The translations under genes and the position numbers were made by a program. A stretch of 64,000 bases of DNA from positions 7,936,979 through 8,000,978 of the forward strand of contig CM049321.1 in the NCBI GenBank assembly GCA_026874595.1, given 5' to 3'. Below, piece by piece: positions 38,690 through 50,384 of this stretch. The stretch's first letter is position 1, and every line of letters starts with the position of its first letter. This DNA comes from Sipunculus nudus. Taxonomy: Eukaryota; Annelida; Sipuncula; Golfingiida; Sipunculidae. Under the pieces are notes generated by a model. The model made no database searches, had not been told where the DNA came from, and saw only the letters and a list, made by a program, of their open reading frames with translations.

Positions 38690-39305
38690 TGGCATATCAT
38701 GTTGGGGTACTGGCCTCTGGGTTTATCTCCCATAATTATTTTCCTCTGATATACAATGCTTTATTCCAGTAATCCCATGGTACATCATATGGTATAAATA
38801 TAGCATCCAGCAAATTTCTGTCCAGTCTCTTGATGATAGTCATCCTTATTATATAATTTAAAATATAATGCCCATAAAGTCCAGTAAGAATATGCACTGA
38901 GGTCTTCTCTGCTGTGGGATGTATAGTAGTAATTAATATATGTGCTCTCATCTTGTTATATTTTGGCCAGTGGGTATTATATATAGGTTATGAGCTATAG
39001 TCTCTCCTGTGGCTATTTGGCATGTAGTTTACCAGCCTTAGGGTTTATCTTCCACAAATTTTCGCTGGTATAAAATCCTTTTTAAACACCTCACAGACAG
39101 TAATCCTGGGGAACATTCTCTGATATGCAAACATACAGCATCCTCCCAACTCCTGGTCAGCCTCTGGACAATGTCCATCCTTATAATGTATGATCTCCCT
39201 ATATATGTCTTTTCCATTGTTTTCACTGATACATCTTGATATAAAGTGACATGGGCATCAACAAGTCCCTGAATATGACGTACCCTGTATATGTCCATCA
39301 AAGGG
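38690..39305. repeat. Two-copy direct repeat, about 335-bp period
   Basis: Blocks recur 322-334 bp apart: CTGGTCAGCCTCTGGAC-ATGTCCATCCTTATAATG at about 39.15-39.2 kb corresponds to CTGTCCAGTCTCTTGATG-TAGTCATCCTTATTAT at 38.82 kb, and GGTTTATCT with a following CCA appears in each. Each copy has an open minus-strand frame (38736-38951 and 39038-39301) with the shared pattern Tyr-Ile-Ile-Arg-Met-x-Ile-x-x-Arg-Leu-x-Arg. A weaker third copy may lie at 38.46-38.6 kb. I do not recognise the family. Confidence 0.6.
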
Positions 39306-39570
39306 AAATTTAAGTCTCACAATTAACTGGCGAGACATTTGGCAGAAACTATCTTAATCTTAATTGGTAACCACTACATGATCATAGCAAAAAGGGGGTT
39401 GATTCATACATAGTTCATACATAGAGAATGGATGCAATGGTATGATGAATTTGAAACTTAATTTAACTCCAGAAACAGCGGAGAACAAATAACTAGGAAT
39501 CAGAATCAGAACTGATAGCAACTACTTTCATGTATTGTACATACAAGTAAAGTAATGAATATAAATCAAA

Positions 39571-39953
39571 TCATAACAAGCAAATTCGTGGAATTTATGT
39601 CCTCTGCTTCCACCTCATGTTGTCCCCTGCTTGCCCTATCAATATGTTTTTGTTTTTATTGTCCCCTGAAGATGTCTCCAGATGTCATAATTTTTGGTTG
39701 TGAATTTGGAACCAAAGGGAAATATTGTTTTGTATTTGAGATGTTGATCATAAATTTTCAGAGAGACATTCCAAAACCAATTCCAATTCAGGTAGGCATG
39801 AGAGCAATCACTGACCAAAATTCAAATGAAATTGCACAATAATTTTAATAATAATTCTGCATGAAAACAAAAACCTGACGGAAGGACAGACAGACAGATG
39901 GACAGACAGACAAACCAAGATCAATGTCCCTATTCCGAGGAAGCAGATATAAG
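39571..39953 (+). mobile_element. Dispersed repeat family B, copy 1
   Basis: About 380 bp, from CAAGCAAATTCGTGGAATTT to ATTCCGAGGAAGCAGATATA, matching 44681-45134. The ends are imperfect inverted repeats (TTATGTCCTCTGCTTCC against the inverse of GGAAGCAGATATAA). A GACAGACAGACAGATGG run lies just before the right end. Non-coding, MITE-like; located in PDE1 intron 2. Confidence 0.75.
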
Positions 39954-39988
39954 ATAATGTATCATTAGATCTCTATTACATATCTCAC

Positions 39989-40169
39989 CTTATTGAGCAC
40001 ACATGTGAGGCCTCAGGGGTGTCGACCTCCGGTAATTTTTCAGTACCAAGGTCAAAATTAGCATAGGAATCTCGCTCTGTGTTGACCGGCGCAGGGCTTC
40101 GAGGGCGTGCACCGGCTTTCCTGCCACCCCCTGAGAGGGTTCGCTTTAACACCGTCAGCGACCCTGTTC
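39989..40169 (-). CDS. PDE1: PDE1 exon 2, N-terminal region
   Basis: A 181-nt exon read on the minus strand. It is preceded by TTGTCTTTGCAG (good pyrimidine tract and acceptor) and followed by GTGAGA. The single open frame gives about 60 residues: GTGSLTVLKRTLSGGG, then a basic and proline-rich stretch (RKAGARPRSPAP), then an acidic stretch ending EASHVCSIR. KRTLS fits a basic-directed kinase site (Arg at -3). GC content is clearly above the flanks, as expected for coding DNA. It ends in phase 2 (AG|), and the first base of exon 3 completes Arg. PDE1 N-termini vary between isoforms and phyla, so this exon is assigned by its phase and position next to exon 3, not by strong similarity of its own. 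Confidence 0.72.
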
Positions 40170-41096
40170 CTGCAAAGACAACAGATTTTCTGTTCATTGG
40201 TTGGGAAACTGTTATACAGTGTATTATAAATTGTTAATGAAATTGTTATATTGTACAGCTGTTGAGGTAAAATATACATCTCTTCCATCATTTCCATTTT
40301 TTCTCTGCAAAAAGTCAAGCACCTGCTCTATCGGACCTCAAAGCATGCTCCAACATATCTCAAAACATGCTTTAACTTACCTTAAAGCACAATATTCCAT
40401 ACCAATCCATCAGTAAGTTTTACATATCTTTTTAATTAACATACAAACAGACAGACAAACTGACAAACAGACAGGTGAAAATATAACCTCCATCAGCCCT
40501 GTTCGGCAAAATGAGTTATTCGGTATACTGAACAGTGAGTGTGGTCACCTAAATAATATATATCAAACGCAGGATATAAAAAGTTTTCTGTTCCCTGAGG
40601 GAATAAAGTTTACTTACAATATGGGGATAGATCAATGCCTTGAATCAGTGACTGCTTTGGGATTGGTTCTGAGTTTACAATATTGATTGAAAGCAGTTTT
40701 TTATGGAATTTTTGATCGAGGATATTTATGTATATCATGACTACATTGAAGGTTTGGTGAGATCAAAATGACCTGCTCACCTAGGCTAGTTCTTACTTTA
40801 GCCATCAGAGGGCAGCAGACAACAAAGTCTCAACATAGTGTCTCTGAGAGACAAAGGAGACAAGAATCTGAACTCAACAGAAACAAATCTAATCTATTCA
40901 TTTACAGGTCTGGGACTTAGTGTGTGCAGGAAACAAGCATATATCCTATTTTGGAAAATTTAATTACATAATGCTAGAACACAAACAAATTAAGAAAAAC
41001 ACCTTTCTTTTCCAGTTCTCAAACAGCCATCAGCACCAGACACATGCCTCATTCTCTCAGACAGTATTAACTCTCTCTTTCATTCTATGCCTTGCA

Positions 41097-41104
41097 TGAC
41101 GTCA
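41097..41104. promoter_or_regulatory. Perfect CRE palindrome TGACGTCA
   Basis: TGACGTCA, the full CREB/ATF site, lies 928 bp upstream of PDE1 exon 2 inside intron 1. An 8-bp site occurs about once per 65 kb by chance, or more rarely in CpG-poor DNA, so chance is a fair explanation. Functional relevance is inference. Confidence 0.3.
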
Positions 41105-42317
41105 GTGTGTCTCTCATTCTCTCACTGTGCCTGCCTCTTCCTCTTTCTTTATCTTGATTTTTTGTCACCAGTCCAATTTGTGTCAGAATATATTTTGTCA
41201 TGTGGTGTTTAACTGTTATTTATTTTCACCGATGACTTACCCTTCCACAATGTTCCCTTCATCAGCGTCCCATAAAATTATCTTCAAGTTTCTCCCTTCT
41301 CGGTTATACCAATGAAGCATATTCTCTGGAGCCATATTAATTACCTTATGCTGGGCTTGTGGTACTTACTAATCCTGCAGATGTCTTTACACAACTAGTC
41401 AATTTAAGAATAAAATATGGTACTTGAAAGTAATATTTTGTAATAATTATTTGAGCCTTCTAAACACTGTAGGGTAAACTGAGTAAAACTAGCAGCTACC
41501 CTGTATTAAATATTAATGTATAAATCTCTGGAATTTTTTGTATGCAGACTGCATGTTCCTAAATGGATTTATATACCAAAAACCCGAGCTACTCAATCCT
41601 TTGTTGTCTTTTTCAGTGATTTTTTTTAAACATTTTCAAAATATCATTATATATTCCTATTTTCTGCTCATACATTACCATACACATACCTCGATTGTTT
41701 CATTTGTTAATGGATTTACAGGCAGTGAGCCAACCACAACTTACAAATGCCACATCATTAGGATCGTTATGCTGTTGATGGCTTCATATTAACAATGTTA
41801 CATTTTTGTTATTTTCACATTTTTTGGTTCCATTTTTGATATATTACCGCACGGTATTGTACATAGAGAATAAAAATTATTACATGAATAATTTATTATC
41901 TTTAAGATCTGATAGTATTTATGATATATCAATATCTGATTTATGGGTAACATGAAAGGTCTCTTATTTTATAAATATTAATCTTTTGCCTTTTCTCTTT
42001 CGATGCTGCAAACATAGCTATACAGGGCACACAATTCCAATGAGGCCACAGCATAAATAAAATTTTATTTATTACACATGTAAGCTGACATTTTGTGACT
42101 CTAGGATTCTTTCTTCCCATGAGGCCAAGTAAAATGTCAAGAGCTGCATTAGTAGCTATTTACTTTGGAGTGTAATAGAATTTAACGTGCATGAGTGTAC
42201 GTAATATTCATGGGACCATGCAACATCTATACAAAGTAGAAAAAGTAAAACAAAGACCACATTCTGGATCACCAGATACACAATATTGCCAGGGTCTTTA
42301 TTAGAGATGATTTTTAA

Positions 42318-42712
42318 AAAATTTTTGTGGAGATAACTGCCTTTATTTTTTTAAAACTTAAACACGTGTATGTACATTTGGAAAATTCCATTCCTGTTTT
42401 GGACTAAGTGACAGGGCAGTAACAAAGGTTCCTCTCATTTTTATATCCTGGCGTTAACCAGGCCTGGTGACTACTGCACCTGCAGGCCCTGGGTGCGTAA
42501 TCGAGCCCATTGATGAGTCATACCACCAAGGAACCCCTGAAAGGCGCACTTGTTTGTGAGTGAAACAAGGCTGTAGGGCATAACCTTTCCATTAAGCCTA
42601 CAGAGCACTTATCCTGGGTGGAGGCCAACCGTGAAAAACCTCACTGCCTCATCTGTGATTTAAAATCACAATCTCCCAGCTTTGAATCCCTTGAGCCACA
42701 AAAGCCTGTTTA
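42318..42712 (-). mobile_element. SINE S1, near full length
   Basis: Minus-strand copy with a degenerate head (GGCTTTTGTGGCTCAAGGG, B-box region GATTGTGATTTTAAATCAC), the conserved body GACAAACAAGTGCGCC-like segment near 42545 and the GGCAGTTATCTCCAC-type tail. The B box has lost its G-TTC core, so this copy should be inactive. Confidence 0.78.
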
Positions 42713-43751
42713 ATCGAGATGTTACAATGCACTGAATAAACAATGCATTTAATTACAACCTCTCATTTATATTGTAAATGACTGATACCCTCAGGATTGA
42801 TTCATTTTGATTTTTTATTACTTTACATGTACCATCCTGAAACCCTCACTGAGCTGTCAATGTTGTTGGACTATGTATTGTGTGTTTGCTAAGGATCTTG
42901 TTTCAAAGACCCCCTGTAAACTGCTCCATTCCCACAGAACAAAAATGGTGGGGATTAACAGAGGGCAAACTTTATTGTTCATTTGCTAATATTAACATAC
43001 ACTGTGGTAACGTGTTTATTAAAAAAAATATATTGATAAAGTAATAACTGAATCAAAAATTGAATCAATGGTACAGAAAAGTTTAAATGAATCAATTCAA
43101 ATTAAGGTCTCTCACAATTAATAGGTCTATAAATAATCTTAATACTGCTTTGAGGTATGGAACAGAAGTGCAGGAAGTACATAAATCCAAGAAATTTGTA
43201 TCATGGTTCATCAACTCAATGGTTGCATCACAAGTCAGCTCTCCCTGCCAGAACACAGGCAGCTCCAATTAGGTGACACCTGTGCATTCAAGCAGAGGTA
43301 CATTTACCTGGTTTGGGAATTTCACTTAAGTTTACCTGTAATATATATGTTAGTGATTGAAAAATTGTCTCACCCTCTTGCCAGAACAAACATATTGCAC
43401 CATTTCACAATATTGTAAGCCTGCTTTGTGCGACAGGGGTCTGGGATTGTAGTTCATTAACATTAGAAATTTTAAATTAGGATTAGGAACTTGCAAGTGA
43501 TTATATACATGAATATATGTATCACTTTCTAATTAATGTCTCAAGAGAAAACATTTGGTAATTCAGTAAAAATGCAAACTTATATTCCACAAGTTTCTTA
43601 CATGCACTCATTGTGGATTTATTTAATGAAAGTCTGCGAATATCTAGGTGCTAATCAATGGCCTTAATTTCATCTAAGGTGCACCTAATGGATATTTACA
43701 ACCCCTGTCTTGTGAAGGTAAATTTACAATGTTTGTGCTGAGCACGACCAC

Positions 43752-43841
43752 TGGTCATATTAAGCTTTCAATCCCGTGGTTATCTTGGAAATTCTGACAC
43801 GGTTACATCAGTGGCAAGTTTAAGCTTGGATAATATGACCA
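43752..43841. repeat. Short inverted repeat, 90 bp overall
   Basis: TGGTCATATTA at 43752-43762 and its exact inverse TAATATGACCA at 43831-43841, with AAGCTT just inside both arms. Possibly a small MITE; no target duplication seen. Confidence 0.45.
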
Positions 43842-44680
43842 CTTCTAAATTTATGGTAGCATTAAGTAGCAGGTTAAATACTTTGCACAGGAAGTCAGAC
43901 CCCATTGCATGGTGCCCTCCCATAATTAAATCTACATGAAGGCATCTTGCAAATCCCAGTTCTAATATTCATGTGCATAACTACTGCATTTTGTAACCCC
44001 TGTTCTAGATCTCCCTGCCAACATATAGTGTCTTGACTTAACGTCATACCAGTGACTGTGAGGACAATGCTGGAAGGGGGCTGAGCCCTAAGGCATGTGC
44101 GCAGCTCAGTTTAACGAAGACAGACAATTTTGAAGTGAACGGTCAGACTAAGGACAATACACCTGACCTTGAGATACAGTCGTTAAGGTTTGAGGCCTGT
44201 CTAGGGCTCATCACCAGACCCCATAAAACAAAAGATCATATGACAACGGGCATAAGGAGGGCAGACCAGATGATTCTTATATATATTTCATGGACATACT
44301 GGTATCTGAGATTATTGCACTGATAACAGCTAGGTTGAGAGATGCTGTGAAAAAGAAACTAACTGAAATACAGTCAGATATTACGCAAACTAGAAAGCTT
44401 TAAAATGGACAAATAAAGCTCTAAATATCCATGTACAAACAGACACAGATGTAGAACGTCCCTACAAAGTTTGGATTTAATTTAGAGTCTTTTTTACAGT
44501 TTTTCAAGGACTGTTCCATACCACTGCATGGACATTGTATGCTCTGATTGCCAGTTTGTTCCCAAGGTTTTCAAATTTGTGATGTTTGTAAGAGGGAAAG
44601 TATCATGAAAATAAAGCCTTCTTGAATAAGAGGCCCCATCATTGATGGCAAGTCGAAAAAAAAAATTGATTTTATGAACA

Positions 44681-45134
44681 ACAAGCAAATTTGTGGAATT
44701 TATATCCCCCACTTCTGCCTCTTTTAAATTTAGCTTCCTGTGATCTTCATGCTTGCCTTCTCAATATGTTTTAGTTTTTATTTTCCCCTGGTGATGTCAC
44801 CACCTGTCATTGTGACTGTGTTTTAGTTTTCATTGTCCCCTGAAGAAGTCTCCACATGTCATAATATTTTCTGTGAATTTTGGAACATAAGGGAAAATTT
44901 TGTTTTGTTTTGGTGATAATAGATGGTGATAATAAATTTTCAGACAGACACTTAAAACCAATCCCAACCAAGGTATGCATGAGAGCAACCAGTGACCCGG
45001 CCATATCTGAATGAAATCAGATAATATTTAGAAATGTAATCAAACAGAAATGAAAACTGAAGAATGGATGGATACAGGGACAGACAGACCGAAATCAATG
45101 TCCCCTGTTCTGCGGAAGTGGAGGAAAATAACTT
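44681..45134 (+). mobile_element. Dispersed repeat family B, copy 2
   Basis: Longer copy of the repeat at 39.57 kb. The extra length is a duplication inside it: the block TTTTAGTTTT(T/C)ATT-TCCCCTG occurs twice, near 44770 and 44820. Right end GTTCTGCGGAAGTGGAGG is inverse to the left TATCCCCCACTTCTGCC. The GACAGACAGACC run is shorter here. Confidence 0.75.
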
Positions 45135-45793
45135 ATCTTGTATGTTACCGTTAATCTATGATTGGTATAAAAAATAATCAGGTCTTTCAAGAAGCTGCCA
45201 ACAAAGAATAATGATTTCTACTCATTTGATGTCACTTGGGTCCCCAACAAAATTTTAGGATTTTGCTAAAATATTACTTTGTATAATTAATTCATAAGAT
45301 GATGGCTATACCCTGTGTAGTTTTCTTTATGGTGCGATCGTTACTCTGAACCCTTGCACAACAGTGAAAAGGTGAAATCATGAAATTTTAATCTCACGAA
45401 TATGAAGCCGATCACAGTATACAGCAGTAGATGATGCGCTGTACAGATATATACCTTGCCTTATAGTAATGGAACTTTGAGAAGTAACAGCGAATCGTTC
45501 CCCTGGACATTTGATGTCTGGCAGTGCCTATACAACAGAAGACCCATCATAGGATCAATACAGGACCTCAATATTCACAAGAGTAAGACAACCCCAGGGT
45601 GATGCAGCAGCCTCTAAACAATGCATAAGATGCCCAGAGGGATCAGCGGGTATACATCTTCCAAGTGATCCCTTCAGGGACTGGCTTGCTCATATTTTAT
45701 TAAATGATCCCTGGGGAATCAGATGAAATCTTTAAATGTTTTATCAGCTCTGTTTTTTTATGTAAATAACTTGTTTTCACAGGAGATATGGCC

Positions 45794-45983
45794 AGCTTTG
45801 TTCAGCCATTTCTGTGTAAATGTGGGAGGAAGATCACTGGAATTGATATCTTATTTACTTAACATGGAATATGTACAAATTAATAACTAGCTTTGTTCAG
45901 CCATTTCTGTGTAAATGTGGGAGGAAGATCACTGGAATTGATATCTTGTTTACCTGACATGGAATTTGTACAAATTAATAACT
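45794..45983. repeat. 95-bp tandem duplication
   Basis: Two abutting copies (45794-45888, 45889-45983) beginning AGCTTTGTTCAGCCATTTC and ending TACAAATTAATAACTA differ at only about four positions. This is a recent duplication inside PDE1 intron 1. Confidence 0.92.
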
Positions 45984-46019
45984 AATGCTTAGGCACTCTG
46001 CATGGCTTACGTGGTATCA

Positions 46020-46178
46020 TTCAGTAATCTCTACATGTGGAGGATACCAGATGACAACCAGAAAACCACAGACCATGATAAGGCCACTACAACCCTCTTT
46101 CATAGCTTTGCAAGGAATTGAACCAAGGGTCCAAGTGGAGAGAGCTGAGCTTGTTACCACTCAACTTACCAGGCCCTA
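46020..46178 (-). mobile_element. Third tRNA-related SINE family (S3) fragment
   Basis: On the minus strand GGCCTGGTAAGTTGAGTGG, then CTTGGTTCAATTCCTTGC, give plausible A and B boxes about 50 bp apart. The downstream body (GTGGTTTTCTGGTTGTCATC) matches neither S1 nor S2. It follows a 95-bp tandem duplication. Confidence 0.55.
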
Positions 46179-46290
46179 AATAATACCCTGACAGGCTTCA
46201 CGTTTTTATAGCATTTTTTCCCCGGCAATACAGATTAAAACTAAATAAAAGTCATCCTTTGGTTTCCTAGTATATCAATTTATATATTGG

Positions 46291-46430
46291 TTATAGCCCG
46301 AAGAAATGTAATGCAAGCCATGAGGTTTGTGAGGCTTGTGTCACCATGCGAGGGGTTTAGCCGAGCTGTGCCATGATTCACACAAGCCTAGCAAACCTCA
46401 CGGCTTGCTTTACATTTCATTGGGCTATAA
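46291..46430. mobile_element. Foldback element, 51-bp arms
   Basis: TTATAGCCC...AGGCTTGTGT (46291-46341) is followed by a 38-bp loop and then the inverse, ACACAAGCCT...GGGCTATAA (46380-46430), with about seven mismatches in 51 bp. The whole 140 bp can fold into one long hairpin. Termini TATAGCCC/GGGCTATA with outer TA suggest a TA-target MITE (mariner-like), but this is not certain. It would be transcribed as part of PDE1 intron 1. Confidence 0.88.
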
Positions 46431-47689
46431 CTGATTTATCCCATATGTCACGTGTGTCACATTTTTCTTTGTTATGCATCGGATTCGCTACATCTCAGAA
46501 TGTCAAACTTAAATTTTTGTTTGCTCGGGCTCCAGGAACGTGAAGTTACTATTTTTATGTAAATAAACCAGTTCTTTGCCTTATTTGAAAAGTTGCATGC
46601 AACCTGACTAGCATGGTCACTTTGCATGACCCTGTGATGCAAGCAGATTTAAATGAATAGTAAGAACAACGGAAAATACGCTGCATGTGGGATAAGAACA
46701 CTGAACTGACTGAATTCGTGATAATTTTTATCACAATTGTTATTTTAAGGTATATTTCTTTTATTAATATGATACATCTTGATGGATAAGAGAAATTGTT
46801 GTGACAAGATCAAATGCCTCTCAGGTAAATAATTCAAATTGTCATTCAAATTGTGCTTTATTTTTTTTTAAAATTCTTGATAAACAGATACTTTTGATTT
46901 ATGAACTACTGATAAAGAAACTGTTGTAACTGACATATTAAAGTGATCAGCAAATCAAACACAACGTAAGCGTGGCAGATCTTTATCGTTCTGGTCCAGC
47001 ATAAGGACTTGTCTGCAAGGTCATTTATCACACATACAGCTGACAAAGACTGGAGAAAGACCAATGTATACCCAAAACACCAGGGCCAGGAGTGCTGGCT
47101 CTCAAGGGGTCACCACACTTGGCTGAAACCCATAATGAGATAGGAAGGAGAAATTATACTTGAGGAGAATACTTTGTCAACTGATCAACACAACGATTGA
47201 GTGCCCTAAACTAATCCTAACAAAAGACAGAATAGCAAGGATAACTTACACAAATTAACAAATGACGATTGATTTTTTCCAAATAACTATGGAAACTCAA
47301 ATGCAGAATCATTTGTTTTTAGGTGACATATTACAAATAAGGCATTTCAAAACTAATATAATAACAGATGGAAACATTTTCTTGAATTCAAGCCTGAATT
47401 TACAATGTGACCTTGTGTACACAAAATGGTTATAAACCAATGAAAATTAAAAAAAGGTTTTGCTACAAATGAAACCTGCTACCAATTTACCAAATTATAA
47501 AACATAATCCATCAAACAACATGTTCTGTATGAATTCAAAATAAACTAGTGTGGGCTGAGTGATGCTTTGGAAAAATATAATTAAAGACCTGATTACATG
47601 CAGAGACAAGATGAAACTGACCCAAAACAGTATTTAAACACTGAAGCAAGATGGAACAACTGGTAAGAAAAGTTTGACTTATAAGGCAT

Positions 47690-48520
47690 TCACATATTTT
47701 TTAGAAATAGAAGTCCTGAGACATTGACCTCTGACCTCAGGACCCCAAAATCATTAGGGTTCTTGCTTTTTTGGTTGGTCATATATATATATTAAGTTTG
47801 AAATCTATAGATGAATCCAAACTGGAGTGATGAGAGGTTTTGGAACTCAATGCATGTACAGCTGACTCCTGTGACATTGACCTTGAAGCTTGGGACCCAA
47901 ATATGGAAAGGAATATTTGCCCATTGGCTGGTGAGCTGTATGTGTAATATAGGACCTCTGGTATGAAAGGTTTTGCTTAAAATGCATCCACAATATTTTT
48001 AAAGATGTGGGGACTGTGACCTTGACCTCTGACCTCATGTACCTACATGAGGAAAGATGTTTGTTTTAGTGTTTGGCCATATAAAAGTCCAGTTTGAAAT
48101 CCATATATGAATCCAAATTATATGGAATTATCATCATGAAACATTGAATATGTGAACAGATGGCTCCTGTGACCTTGACCTTTGAACTTTTGACCCCAAG
48201 ATTTATGGAGATGTTCCCCTGTTGGCAGGTGTCATATATGTGCAAGATGGACAGACTGGCATGGAAAGTTTGGCTAAAAATGCATCCATGATGTTTTTAA
48301 AAAATGTGAGTCCTGACATCTTGACCTTTGACCCCATGACCCCAAAATCTATAGGGTTCTTGCTTTAGTGGTGGGCCATTTATATATTAAGTTTGAAATC
48401 CATATGTGAATTGAAACTGGAGTTATCTTCTGGAAATGAATTTGTGGACGGACAGACTGTAAAGGACAGACAGGGAGATTAGTATAGGGCACGTGCTTCT
48501 ATTGAAGCGAGGCCCTAATG
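47690..48520 (+). repeat. Tandem array with TGACC(T)-rich units (element T3, 5' end lost)
   Basis: About 2.3 units of roughly 300-310 bp. Shared blocks are AAGTTTGAAATCCATATATG (or near variants), CCTGTGACCTTGACCT, GACCCCAAAATC-TATAGGGTTCT and AAAATGCATCCA. It ends with GACGGACAGAC-AGGACAGACAGG and a 3' hairpin GGGCACGTGCTTC-TATT-GAAGCGAGGCCC (48487-48515), the same right-end design as elements T1 and T2. The matching 5' motif was not found, so the left end appears truncated. Related units occur inside the element at 57.9-59.9 kb. Confidence 0.75.
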
Positions 48521-50098
48521 AAACAGGACACTCCAGAGAAATACATTGTAAATGAAATTGGTGATCCTCAAGAGAAACTGACAAGTGTTGCTCATAATGC
48601 ATGGTAGATTCAGACAAAAAACTTAGCCTGGCTACTCTCAACTCATTTAAGGATACCACTGGATTATCACTTTTAAATTCTTAATGCATGTGTCCTAACC
48701 ATAAATTATGATTAATCCTTAACACTAAAAAATATGAAAATTCCTCATAATTTTCTCAGCCGAGTCTTAAATATACCAAATTTATTTACACTTTTAGTTT
48801 ATATTTATTTAAATATTTGCTTTTGTTTATCTGTATTTGATATAGATCTGGATGTATATCTTTATTTACCTTTGGCTGTTCTATTAAAAATAACATAATA
48901 TTTGCCTAATTATATTTATATCATTAATAAATTGCCATCAACCCAAGCATATCCTAAGTTTACCTATACCATGCATGCAGAAATGTCATTGCTGAGAACA
49001 GAAAGTTTTTAATAAAGCCTCCTGAGGAAAAAAACATGAGAAACTGTATTAAATTTCTCTTGGACAAAGATACACACTTTTCAACAATTACCCTGGCAGT
49101 TTTTCTGGATAGAATGCCAAAGAGAATTATCCGCAAGAACCAAGGCTCAGTTACAGCTGAAATATGTACGTAAAAAGCTGACAGGTAAACGACAGTGAAC
49201 ATTGGGACATTGACAATCCAGGAAGCCATACAAAACCCAGGCCTGCCAAATCTTTTCCAGAGAGGAAACAATGTATATATTGATATAGCAGACAACCTGA
49301 CAGGAATACCAGAAAATTAAATTTCTAGGGACCCTGGAGCAAATCAAAAGAAAATCTCAGGACAAACAAGAACTAGTAGATATTCACAAGAAAAGAAAGA
49401 TTTTATTTAATTCCTTCCTTAAGATAACGTCTTCAGATATTTTGTTATATCCGTTTGGTTAATGTATCATGAATGTACTCCAAACAGCAGGAAGTTATTC
49501 AGTTTTATAAAGATGGAAAATCTGAAAACCATCTGAAATCAAGCAAAATCTAAGACATATTTGATCCAGAATGTTTTACTGAAGGATATACATAACTAAA
49601 AAGAACAAATGTTTGATGATATTTAACAAACATTCCTTTCGTATATCTACTGCTAAAAACTGATAATTTCATCTACTTTATTTAACAATACTTCACACCG
49701 GTGAATAATGAAAATAAGACTGAAACCTGAATGTCCATCATCAGGAAATTTCTCTATACAGACTAATAACTGTTTTTGGTAAATCATACACTTTGTACAT
49801 ATATATAATTTGGGTGTTTCATTTTTCTTCTGATATTGTGAGAAACAAGATCAAGGCACCAATAAGAGGCTTTGTCTGTTTCCTTGAAAATATTTATGTT
49901 TCATCTTTAACGGAGGCTGAAGAAGATTTCGGCTATTACTTGCAGACTCAAATTGCTAAAGGGTAAATTGTAATTCAAAATTTCCTCTGAAGAAAAAAAA
50001 ATCAAATATTAAAAGTCTTAGCTTGCACAGCCAGGGGATATATGCAACTGCAACTTCCACAAAACTTTTCCAAATTCCACTCCCAAATCAGCTATTAT

Positions 50099-50135
50099 AT
50101 TTATATATATATATAAATATATATATACATTAATT
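50099..50135. repeat. TA-rich low-complexity tract
   Basis: TATATTTATATATATATATA and following TA repeats, imperfect. Confidence 0.9.
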
Positions 50136-50384
50136 ATATTTAAATTAGCCTAATAAAGACAAACAAATGTAACTTTGGTCAAGCTGCTTGTACTCTGAAT
50201 AAGGATGACATGACAACTTTTAAAGTCATAGTTAATCATCAGGTAATCATACATTGTAAACATCATTGAATATAACATTAGCCAAGATATGTTTTATTAC
50301 AATATGTTGGTCTGCAGCCACATAAAAACCAAATTTATAATGACCCCACAACTTGCTCTCAGATACAAAGTAAAGGAAGTCTTC

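Larger units (their letters stand above)
35638..39988 (-). other. PDE1 intron 2 (about 4.35 kb)
   Basis: Flanked by GTGAGA at 39988-39983 and ATTTTAG ending at 35638. It contains two TCAAGGTCA motifs near 35780-35810, a truncated SINE (36.25-36.4 kb), a decayed LINE in the same orientation as the gene (36.45-38.2 kb), a two-copy 335-bp repeat (38.7-39.3 kb) and one copy of the 39.6/44.7 kb repeat family. Confidence 0.75.

Noticed and set aside
48960-49295. 111-codon hydrophobic minus-strand frame
   Set aside because: It looks membrane-like only because of T-rich DNA; no homology pattern or splice context.
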